A DNA stretch of 64,000 nt from Amaranthus tricolor (Eukaryota; Streptophyta; Magnoliopsida; Caryophyllales; Amaranthaceae). Below are positions 37,201 to 49,200 of the stretch, piece after piece; the stretch's first letter is position 1; the number at the start of each line of letters is the position of its first letter. The notes under the pieces were generated by a model, which saw only the letters and a program-made list of their open reading frames with translations, did not search any database and was not told the DNA's origin. Location: positions 4,738,865-4,802,864 of the forward strand of contig NC_080062.1 of NCBI RefSeq assembly GCF_026212465.1, given 5' to 3'. A program made the translations under genes and the position numbers.

Positions 37201-40200
37201 CATTTCTATTTTTGGCCATGACACACTCTTTCTTTAATTTTCATTGACACATTTCTCTCACTTCCCCATAAAATACCAATTTACCTACTTTTGAGTACCA
37301 GTGTAAACATACCTGTTGTAGCTCCTGATCTGATGCAGTGGGAATAACAGCTGTTTGAATTGCTACAGGTCTTGAAGAACTTAAAAGACGTCTGACCTGA
37401 AAAGATCAAAAGAAAACATATGCAAATGGTAATATAGAAAAAACAGTTTCTATCAACTCAGAAGTACTCCTCTCACTGTCACCCCATGTTTACTACCAAA
37501 GTGTGACACAAATATTATTAGTTATCGAAGAATAAAACAAAAAATTTGAATTGTGTAGATGGCTTTAAAAGAGAAAATAAATATGTGGATGAAAATTAAT
37601 GAAAGTGATGGAGACATGTCCATCAAAGAAAAAATACCAAACTAAGCGAGATGGACAAAATGGAAAATGTAGCAAACTCAAAAGGGCTGAGAGATTAAAA
37701 CACAATAAAAGTATAGCTTCACACAGAATCCAGATACATGATAGAACCTGTCATCACAGAAATACGGGAAACAAATCAAAGCAGAGGATATATTTACCAC
37801 ATAGTAACAAGGCAGTATCCAACAAGCAATAACTTCACACTTAACAGTCAACAGTGTAAAGGTTCAAGCAGCAATCAAAGAAAGACTGGGTTGCTTAAGA
37901 AATGTTTTTACTATAAAAGACCAGAACAAATATCATCTTAAATGCAACAAATTTAATTCCAGTACACAAATCTCTCAAATGAGCGGACTGATTTAATACT
38001 ACATACAAAGAATCCAGGAATCTTTAATACTAAAAATACACAGCTCCTAATACACTTCCACAGGCCAAACTTTTTTCTATGAATAATTAATACTCAATAT
38101 TGTAAATTGTTTGACAAGTCACTCCATCAAGTAGATCAGATCGCGTATTGACTCCCAGCATATGTAGCACTCAAGTCCAAAATTTCAATCCACTTGGCAA
38201 TAATAATTAAAACTGCACAAGGACTGCTCAAAGAACAGCTGAAAATAGCACATTGCGCACAGCCATAACAATTTCAGGTTTAGTGTTTCATCCAGTCGGC
38301 ATTCAAGCCTGTAGCTCGTGGATCCGATTACAACTAAAAAGGACATGATTCAATAACTCTCATCAAAATCCTTTCGACAAATGAATTTAAGACTTAACCT
38401 ACTACAATTACAAACAAGAAAATTTTGGTAAATAAATAGGCTAACCATGCAAGGTCTAACAAAGGTTATCTTAACTCTATTTCACTAAAGAGAATGTCAT
38501 TCCCCATAAGCCATACTCCCTCCAAGATTGCACCACCAACAATGGCACAAATATTAAGAAATTGTTAGGGAACACTAAATTATGTGGGTATGATTAAAAG
38601 TGAGAGAAGATGTGTGGATAAGAATTAAAGAAAGTGAACACTACCTAATATAGAAATGTTGAAAAGTTAAAGGAACAAACTAAAATGGAAAGTGCGGCAA
38701 TCTCTTAGAGACAAAGGGATAATCTGCAAGCCATATACAAGCAAAAGATTACTCGAATACGGATATTATATGAGGGCATTATAAAGGTTGACCAGTGTCA
38801 TGCATTATAAGTTCTAAGCAGAACTCAGTAGGAAAGAAAAGGCATTAGAAATTCATTTGTATTATAAGAAAGGCATCACGAGATTCACGACCAATAATTT
38901 TCCAGTTATGATTGATTTCTCTGTGCTATGGATCAAGTTGTAGTGCTCAAGACTCCCAAGTCCCAAGTCCAAACTTATGATGGAAACAAAAAAGATTGTG
39001 TCCATTCACAAAGCAATACTGTAAATAACTGACCTCATTTAAACGTAGATCCCGACCATACCGCAACTGAGTACTAGAGTTAAATAAATGCTCCATGCCA
39101 TCTATTGAAGAATCATCCGACGAATCTACATTGTCAACTTTTGAATTATCCATAACAATTGTGTCTGAAACTGTTGAGGGAATTGTCACTGGCTGTAAAG
39201 GTAGCATATAAGGCACTGACATTGAAATCAAATGCCTGTTGGTTTGAATCTCAAGCTGTTCAGATTTCTTTAAGTGTGCCACACAAGACAAAGCTAAATC
39301 TTCTCGACCAAGAAGAACATAAGCAGCTGCAGGCCAGCCAGTAGGAGGAGACTCTCGGCACTTATCTACAGCCTACAAAGCAGATTTAAAAAGAAACCGT
39401 ACGGTATTTAGGTTCCAGCATTATTTGTAACACCAAGCATACATGTTTTTTTATAAAGGAAGCATACATGTCTTAATGGTAACGAGATGCCGATAGGTAA
39501 CAAGTCTAGTTGTTGCAAACCAAATCCTTCAGCCACCATTGCCAGGACCATGTTCTCTTCAGGAGTTGAAGATGAACCAGAAGCAATCCTACAAGATACA
39601 CCAGAGGAGAGTTTCCCCCCCATGCTCTTTGCGCCATATAATAAGCTATAGAATGACAAAACCTTACGACACCAGCTGACAGAAGACCTTCCATCTTTTC
39701 GAGCAAGAGGTGGAATGTCATTAATATTTGCCGAGCCAAGTCCGTGCAACACACAAGTTTCGAGCCATCTGTACAAACATGGAGGAGATCTTGGAGAAGG
39801 ATGCTGATTTCTTCTTATCATCTTGGACAGAAAAGGAAAATCGCGAATGTAGTGATCAATATAACTGTCTTCTCCCAAGAAAGTACCAATTTCACACAGA
39901 AGAACAACAAGATGCTCCAAATCTCTGCAAGTGACGGCTAAAATTTCAAATAAGGCGTCCATAATCACAAAAGGTATCCATCATATAAACAACACAACCT
40001 CAATCAATGTGATGGATGATTCAAAAAAGAATATAATTCTAACACTCAAAGACCATTTAGCATCAAAGGTCAATCAAAAACAACCATTTTGTTTTCACAA
40101 GGGTAAGGTTGTGTAATCCGCCTAATCTATGTGTGTGGCGTCTAGGTGAGAGTCACTTAAGGGCATTGGGGCAACGGAATTTTGTTGCAGGATACATGAC

Positions 40201-43200
40201 AGCCAGTCAACCACAGCCACTTCATCCAGAGTTGCCACGAAAGTCCAAGACTCCTCAATTATTTATAACTCTTATCTAATTCACACTTCTTAACAGCAAC
40301 ATTGTTGCTACATTCAGCTCATGATAACAGCCCATCCGTTAAACAGGGCTTTAAATTACAGTAACAGTCATGATTATGGATTCAGTAGCGCAACTAAAGA
40401 GCATTCATTGTTCATTGTTGCAGTATAACATGAAGAGTGGATAATTCAAATATGTTTCCTCATTTAAAGGTCATGCTAGGTTCATATGTGCCTTTGACTC
40501 AACATCTATTAAGCAAGCAAAAAGCAATACAGAGATTGCTTCAAGTGACCACCATTTCTATATTCATCTATCCCAGAAAAACAAAAAAGTGCAAATGGTT
40601 GGTAAGACTTTTTAGCATACTTTTTGCTTTCATGCTATCAAATGTATTAGTTTGACCCTTAATATCTTTAGTTGTGCATATTAAAAAAATAAAAGTTGAT
40701 GTTATGAAAATATGCATTTAGACAAATCAAACAAGGTCCTACTCAATTGTGTTTATTCTGATATATAAAGCACAAGATGTAAGACAATATTGTTTGACGA
40801 ATAGTGAGTACTACGCAAACGTAGCCACTAAAAAATACAAACGTAGTGCATTACCTGACTTGAAGTATTTGCAAAGAAAATAAATTTCATTCAAGACATA
40901 TATCCACAACAATTGCACCCATTTATATCATGTTTTATAATATGATGATTGATACTATAGATTTGTTCTCCTCAACTTAACAAAATAAGTTCAGATCAGC
41001 AATCAAAAAAAGCAATTCATTGAAGTGAAGTTTAGTTCAACAATTATAAGTTATGTTAACAAAATCAGTTCAGCAAATCGACATGAACAAAGTCTCCTTC
41101 ACTAAAAATAAGTTGCATTAAATTAAAATAAGCTGAGCAAAAGATATAAGCTAATAAATGTTAAAGAGAGCAATGTCTAGGCCATTTCAATTTAACCTTT
41201 CTAAATTGGATAAAAGAAAGACATGTTCTGAATTCTGATAAAGTGTACCACAGCTAAAATCACAAAGAGTACTATTAAATACAATTAATTCTGATAAGTA
41301 CAGATTGCGTGATTATCAGGTAGACCAACCAAGGTAGAAGTTTCTTTAGAAACATAAGATTAATACTTATGTTAAAAGTCAATCATCTTCCATTTAGGAA
41401 ATGATAACATAAAACGTTTATTCCACTTGATATGAGCATTCTTGTAATTATGTACGGTATAGTCTGTGATGAACAAGTTTTAGGTGTGACAGACTTCCTA
41501 AACTTAATGTACAGTCTCAATATGATATCCTAATAGCATTAATAAGTCACTCTTTAAAACAGAAAAGGCGCTCACATATCAAAATACATTATTGGAAGGA
41601 CACCTCACAATAGATCATTTTTTATGAAAGGTTTATTTAGGCAATGTGGATGTCTCATAGCCGGCTATCAGACTAAAAGATGCTTACACATATTCACAAT
41701 AAGAATCTACATGTTAATCCTTGCATTTTCTTCTTAGAAAACAAGTAATAATTGCAGTAGCTTCACCAAATTAATGCAATACACTTTCAACCTTTTGCAT
41801 CTGTGTGTGAATCAGAAATTAAATAAATACTAGGTTTCAAATACCCCTGAGGAATGAGTTTTAATTGAATTATAGTTCATGACATTCTGTAAATATTTAG
41901 AGCTTGAAACAAAAGGAAAAAGGAAACTAAATGAAAAAAATGGAGTATTAGAGACAATTAATCACATATCACGATTATTTAAGTTTCATGGTGTTACAGA
42001 CAAGAAATGCTTTGCAATAAAATAAATAAGATTGTGATGCAAGAGTATGCATCAATGAAACTAGCCCATGTCACACAAAATGCCCCAAAGAAAAATGGAG
42101 CGAGTTCAGTGTATATGCAGAATTAACTGGGCATCACAAAGACTATGCCAAAAGGTTTAATGACGCACACAAAATTGATGAGTTTAGAGTTTACCGCTTC
42201 CGAAGATTTATAAGTTTCAGGTTCTCGTAAACTGCATGCAGAGAATCCAAGCATTCAATTAGAAACTCCAAATTGCAAAGTCTTTTTGGCTTGTACACTT
42301 CTTCCCTGTTTGAGAAATGGACATAATTATCCTGCCTTTTACCCAACCCTTCAGTTAAGATTCCAGGGAAGAGGTGATGATTGTTATAATTCTTATGAAA
42401 TTCGCTATTAACAAGGAACTCCCACGATGAGCTCAACGCATCTGGATGTGGAGCTGACTGTGACTTATGGAAAAGTTCCATCATGATGCTCCTAAAATAT
42501 TCCCACTCGTCAACATTTGAAGAACCGCTTGAATCAGAAATCTCACAATTTCCCCAAAAAAGTTGAAGAAAGTCATTGTAGAAGGGATAACTAAGGCCTT
42601 CAGCCATTGCTGTGATACAATCATTTGCCAACGAACATGAAGCACCGCTTTGCAGTGCACATCTAAGCATCTGGTAAAAGTTGACATAAAAAGTAAAACA
42701 TGAAATATCATTTAAAGAGTTCAAGAATGCCAATTTGGACCAAAGCTATTGGGCCGGAAGACTAGAGACATTAATAGGCAGGATTACCAGATTTATTCAA
42801 GGGTGGGATGGCAGGCAAAGGCCGACCCCCCATCCCGCTATCAAAGTGGGCTTCGACAACACATTATACGCCCAGAAGAAAAATTTTAAGGTTACCCCTG
42901 TCTCATGAAACTACCAGGCGGGCGTAGACACCAAAATAAAGCCAACATGCAAGCCTGACTGACCCTTGTAGATATTTTCGTGTGATGCATTGATTTTAGA
43001 AAATGAATATATTATGTTATTTTTTTCGAAGTTCAAAGTGAATTAGCAAAGACCTTAAGATGTTGCTTTTGCTGTGTGCTTGTAGTACACAAAAATATAA
43101 CTGATACATGATATTTTATAACTAGCATTAAATTATGAGTATTTTCACCAAATTTTTTTAGTCCAGTGAACCTCTGGACAAGCCCGGCCTATTTATAAGA

Positions 43201-46200
43201 GTGGGTATGGGCATTGAGTCAAACTTGTCAAAAGGACTTAGTATGTTAGTCATCCGAAATTAGGCCCCAAACATAGTTTTCGAGGTAGGACCAGAACCTG
43301 TCCGGCTCAAGCCAGCAAATAAGCAGCTCCAGACTTAGATCTCAAAAAACAAAATAAATCAGATGGACAATACAGATTGATACTGCACATAGCATGCATC
43401 AGTAAGTTTAGATGAACACATGAATCTTTATTCCACTGATTGGTCCTACATAGGTATAGGTTAGTGAATAAATAGGATCTATTCTACCAATAGATTGATA
43501 TAACTTCATCGAAGGAGAGTTTGCCGAAGATTTAGCAAAGAAATCATTACTTAAGTAGACGAGGATAGATGTAGATACCATAAAACTGCAGCAAACAAAC
43601 TGTATCTTTTTTCTATTATTGACTTTCCATGACAATCAAAATAAAAGAGAACACTCTAAGAACACACTCTTTCCTCAATATAAAACATCAAATCAAGAAT
43701 ACAAGAACCTTTACCCTTCTTTCTTCAACAAATTCATACAGAATCCATTAGTGGCAATTTATGACTTGAATACCCTTCTGGCACCACATTATAGCAATAC
43801 GCATGTATTTACTTCAGCAAAAGCAACAAATCCTACGCACAACTTAAAAACAAAAATACCCTAGGACCATGCATTTCAGGAATAGCAGCAGGTTCTACAT
43901 CTATATAGAATGCATTCAAGAAAAGATATCAGCACATGAAACATACTCCAAGAAAATATATTTCTGCATACCTGTCCATTGCTTAAGATCACATTTACCC
44001 TTGCTCCAACAGCATCAGCCAATCCTATAATCTTCACATCGTAAATATATCTACTCTTGGGAGAATCAACAGGTTCTTTAAGTTGCTGATTGCCTAAACA
44101 TAAAGGAAGCATATATTTACAAAGGCATTGCTTTCCCAACTGTCATTGCAAAAAGGGTAATACACATCATAAGATGAAATTTTCATAGCTAACAGTTATA
44201 ATAATAGGCAAGAAAATATACAAGTAAAGAAAAAGAAAAAAAATGTTTCAATCATAAAGAAAAGCACTAGCCAATATATATCCTCCCAATCTTGTAATCC
44301 ATCAGTCATGAAAATTCCACTGAAGACTGCATTTCAATAACCTAAAGTGAAGCTTCACCTTCATCTACAAAAGACTACAATATATTCATTTTGAAAGGAC
44401 CCCCTACAGGGTTTAAACCTTAGAAAGCATCTAGCAGGGAGATGAAAAATAGGGGACTGTTACACACATTCTGTCAGCTAGAAACCAGAGAGAACTAGAG
44501 AATTGTTTGGATCCTGTTGTGATAAAGACGCCTTCCCTGGATACCAACACCAAACTATCCTGCTATTGAGTACTTCTACTATTCGTCAATTCAGAGGATT
44601 GTAATAATCTCCTCAACCATTGAATTAATTCTACTGATCTACACCAAGTAAAATGAGTCAATCATTCAATCTAATCATTGAAGGCTAAGGCACCAAAAAC
44701 TAAAGATGTATTTTACATGGAAAATCATCAGAGTTGAAATTAGAACTTCGATGACTAACTTAGAAACCCTCAAGCTGAAAGAAAAAAGAATTTATTGCAC
44801 ATTGCATTAACGACAATAAGATGCCTGGTAAATGACTATCAACATAAATATTAGGCCACTGACTAAATGTAAATCGAAAAACACTAAAAATGGTGTTATA
44901 CATTCTTTCACAATGCTGTATTTCTATACCATAGTGCAAAAACAAGGCCGTGTTGTATTGTATTGGCCGAGTTGTAAAAGTTATGAAATCTACTCAAACC
45001 CACATTGCAAGGTGTTATACAAACCATGTTTTAGGCCGTTCAAAGGATATTTCATGTTCTCTGCAAAAATTTGTTAGTATAACATTCACTAAACCCAAAA
45101 CTACATCACCGTGGCTGTTACAGCAATCGTTGCTGATACTACATTTTTGCACTATATTCCAATCTACGCAGCCTTTAAGTAAATTTACATCAAAGTTACT
45201 TATCCAAACACCAAGATATTGAAATGCTTAACAAATGAAAGACCCCAAAAAGACCTTTCCAAACAAAGAACAAGTAATAATGTCACAAATATCACAATAT
45301 GGCTGTGCGTGTATGTAAAAACTAAGAATACTATGAAGGCCGCATGGCCTTATAAAAAATGGACAGAGAAGCAAAGAGAACTACTTACATAAAGATAAAC
45401 TGAGCTCTCTGAATCCAGAACAATAATGTCCATTGCAGGAAGCAGCCCAACCTTTGCCCTAAAACAGACTTAAGTTAGAACAAGTCACCAAATGCAGACT
45501 TCATTATAAATATTTAGAAACTAAACTACCTCGATCGGGTTACAGCAACAGGTTCCGCAGCAATAGCGGGTATGCTCCAACTCATGTCCGGTTCCACGTC
45601 AAAGAGTATATCATCATTGATTTGAATGGTCTGAAGCTTCACTGATAGCAACCTTTTCTGTTCTTGGAGAAGGAAACAAATAATTGGTGTCGCATCATCG
45701 TCAGTGGCCATGAAGACCTGAAGATGACAAAGGATTAGCTTGTAGAAAAAGGAAAATAAAGAACTTAGTACTATTTCTTTTGTTTCTATATTTGACTTTG
45801 CTCATCTTTCCCAAAAAATATCTTCATTTTTAATGAGAGAAGATCTCATCTTATACATCAAATTAATAATCAATATTTGATTTTACTCATCCTTCCCAAA
45901 AAATTCATATAAGAATTTCCGTTATGCTTATTTGAGACGATAGAAGCACTCCGATAACCAACATGACGAAGGATGTTGAGGTCACTAAATTTTAGTTTCT
46001 ACAATTACCAACAACTACCATATACATGAAAGATAACTTTGAGAAGGGAATTTCATATGAAAGCAAAAAATGTGCACGCAATTTTAGATAATATATCAAC
46101 AGACAAGACATGGGAAACGGGTGATAAGTAGCACTTTCTTCAAGCAAGTATAGGATCATAAATAATAAGACTAGAAGAAGAAAAAAAAATCATTAAAACA

Positions 46201-49200
46201 TTTATCCTTAGAACCTTCCATAGTTGGAATTTGGAAATATGGTATATGAAAACATTTATCCTTAGAGCCTTGCAATAGTTGGAATTTGGAAATATGGTAT
46301 ATGAGCAATGATGACTATAATGGATAACCAATCAACAAAAATGAGTGTCAATCGTAAAATCTGGTTCTTGCAGATGTGAGATATAAAAAGGAAGAGAACA
46401 TATGCATAAGCAAAATGGCACCTTGGTAGCAGCTGTCTGGTAACCTTTAGCTTGCCAAATTCTCCGGAATGAGAACTGACAAGGGGACACTTCAGTGTAT
46501 GAAACTTGAGAACTAGAAAAAGGATGCTCGCCAAGACAAGAATTGAAACTTTCTGCTACCCAAAGTGAGTGTTGCACCTTGTCTACAAGCACAATAGAAA
46601 AAAGCAACAGGTGTATGAGCCTTTGTCTAGTCATCACTATGGAAGTAAAAAAGGGATACAAGTTGCAACAAGGAACCTCTGTTATAGGAAGCAATCAGAG
46701 GAACACGATCACTGGTCCAGATTGTTCTTTCATCAAAGTCCTTCATAATCTTCGATTTGTCCCTTTCATGAACAAAAACTGGCTGGGAAGTATAACGGAA
46801 AGCATAAATTAGAAAAAAATTGAACTAAAAGCTAAAAACAATACAGTCAACAGAAAAAGAAGAACCAGGAACAGAACAAGCAAATTCCACACAGAGAGAG
46901 GGGTTAAATTTTAATTTATAACATCTAAATGAAGTTCATCATGCACACCTGTGGGTCTTTACATGGATCATTCAAGATTAGATGAGAGCACACTGACGCT
47001 AAATCTCCTTTCATAATGTCACCAGAGCTAGAAAAACCAAAGTATTGTTGTGGACTTTGCCGGACTTCTCTTTTTGAGAATGTATCCCTACCACCTAAGA
47101 ACGGGACAGAACTTGCGAACGATGGAGGATTTCCTTCTGCTGCTTGCTGCACTAGCAACCCAAATGGAAGCGGCCATATTGAAGTGACTATGCCCGTAAG
47201 GGGAACTGATGTCAGCTCACCTACAAATAAAGTTGTACAGTTTTTTCAATTTGTCTTCATGTTGCAATCAAAAGTTCTACTAACTACTCCCTATGTTCCT
47301 TCTTGTTTGCCCCATATTAACTTTAACATCCCAACCCAACGGACCGCCGGTGACTACTCATGAAGACTGTAGACAGGGCCCCACAGACCAACAGAAGTCT
47401 TTCCAGCGCACTTTGGCCTCACTCGTGCGTACCTAGGAAAACTTCCCAGGAGGTCACCTATCCTAAGATTAATCCCCACCAAGCACGCTTAACTGTGGAG
47501 TTATGAGCAAATGGGCTCCCATGGAAAAAAGATGCACCTTATTGATATGAGTAGTCTATCAATCCTTTTTAAAGCTAAATCTGGGGTATCACACTCACCC
47601 CCACTTAGGAATACAACGTACTCGTTGGACCGTAGTTTCAGGATCTTTTCCCCCGCTAGGTGCACTGAACACACAATTAGCCACGGTCGCAGGGTTCCTC
47701 TGATACCATTTATAACACCCCAGCCCTTCGGACCGCCGGTGACTACACATAGAGACTATAGGCTAGCCCCACAGACCAACACAAGTCTTTCCAGCGCACT
47801 TTGGCCTCACTCGTGTGCACCTAGGAAAACTTCCCAAGAGGTCACCTATCCTAAAATTACTCCCCCACCAAGCACGTTTAATTGTGGAGTTCTTAGCAAA
47901 TGGGTTCCCATGAAAAGAAGATGCACCTTGTTGATATGAGTAGTCTATCAATCCCTTTTAAAGCTAAATCTGGGGTATCACATTGACCAACCCTCATATA
48001 TATACTGCTGATAACAATTATCATTCTCGAAAATCTCAAACAAATTTTAACAAATATTTCTTTACTCAATATCCAGAAATGCAAAGTAACTTTCATTTAA
48101 CAACTTAACAAGGAATTCATATTTTCCATAGTTACCACATAATTACCTTCTAAAAAGTCTGGATATATTGAATGTGAACTGATATATAGAACCAACTACC
48201 CTTGTTGCCTTAGCTATAATTATATTTTATTATTTAAGAAAACTGCTAGAATGAATTAACTATCCTTACCAGATGTGTTAAATATTGTCAAGGCATCAGC
48301 TTGCAATATACACAGAACAGCCTCAGATGAATGAGCCATACGACACCAGCAAGCCTGGGAATTCAATTTGGACATATATCAAAACAGATCCCAGTCCTCT
48401 ACCACAATAAGAAGTAATTGAACAAAGTGTACAACAAGAGTAATAGAAACTTAAATCTGAGACAGCATAGTCTGAAAGATTGAAGCATCCCCAACAATGA
48501 TATTTTGGCACCAATCATTAAGAAAGTATAACTATAGGTAAAACTATATATCAAAAAACAAAAATTTAATCTTACAATCTCAGCCTACACATGAAAGTTC
48601 AAGCGAATTATTGTCCTTCATTTTTTAGTTGTCACACTTCTCTTAGTATTATATCAAGCATCTAGGTCAACATAATAGGATCCAAGTTTCCAACAAACAA
48701 ACAAACAAAAGATTTTGGAATAACACCAAAAATCTATTCAACCAACATGTAACAAATAACAAGAAAATATATACCGTACCTTTTTGGGTGTCCAAATACT
48801 TCATAGTTCAAACACTTAAAACTTTTACCAAGTTACTTTATCATGTGCTTCAAAGATATAGTTTTCGGATGCTAAAAGGACCATGCTTCTAGATAAAAAC
48901 GGGAAGAAATGCTTTAATTAAAATAAAAAAATTACAAAATAAAAGAAAAAATAAATACCATGGTTACTGCAGAACTTAGCGTGAATCTCTTGTACACACG
49001 TGACCCCATTATCCACATTATCCTGTAATTAAATAGATTAATTCTTCAACCTCTCTCGATAGAAAATTCCCAGAATAGGTACAGTCATCAAATGATCTTA
49101 CCAAGCGTACAAGACAACACAATTTCTTGTTCGGTAATAAATGAGTTATATGCTTATTTTTCCTTCACAAATCTTAGCCAATTCCCAAATAACTAAGAAA

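Larger units (their letters stand above)
33527..37312. other. APC1 intron, 3.8 kb, with unidentified insert
   Basis: Holds a MITE end at 34550-34713, an unidentified stretch with two plus-strand open frames (35168-35365 and 35431-35637), a T-rich region with degenerate tandem repeats (36120-36560) and a Stowaway-like piece near 37150-37270. Confidence 0.5.
47324..47982 (-). mobile_element. Cassandra-type TRIM retrotransposon, two LTRs
   Basis: Two 270-bp LTRs (47324-47593 and 47713-47982) flank 119 bp of internal DNA. On the minus strand the LTR starts TGTGATACCCCAG and ends GTGTTA/ATGTTA. Both LTRs carry a 5S-rRNA-like block: CTCCACAGTTAAGCGTGCTT and TAGGATAGGTGACCTCCTGG match 5S internal-promoter and flanking sequence, the defining trait of Cassandra. 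The primer site TGGTATCAGAGGAACC follows the 5' LTR (tRNA-Met type), and a GTGGGGGTGAG purine tract precedes the 3' LTR. There is no coding capacity. No exact 5-bp target duplication found (AACTT left, TTGAC right). It is inserted in an APC1 intron in APC1's own orientation. Confidence 0.93.

Noticed and set aside
46140..46694. Longer minus-strand frames of 63-120 codons
   Set aside because: They contain a true APC1 exon (46422-46582) but extend into introns; only the exon part is coding.
47430..47910. Two 5S rRNA genes
   Set aside because: Only the internal-promoter part and flanks of 5S are present, each within a 270-bp LTR, with a tRNA-Met primer site and purine tract between. This is a Cassandra element.
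47511..47951. Open frames of 142 and 62 codons
   Set aside because: They are translations of the Cassandra LTR and internal region with no domain.
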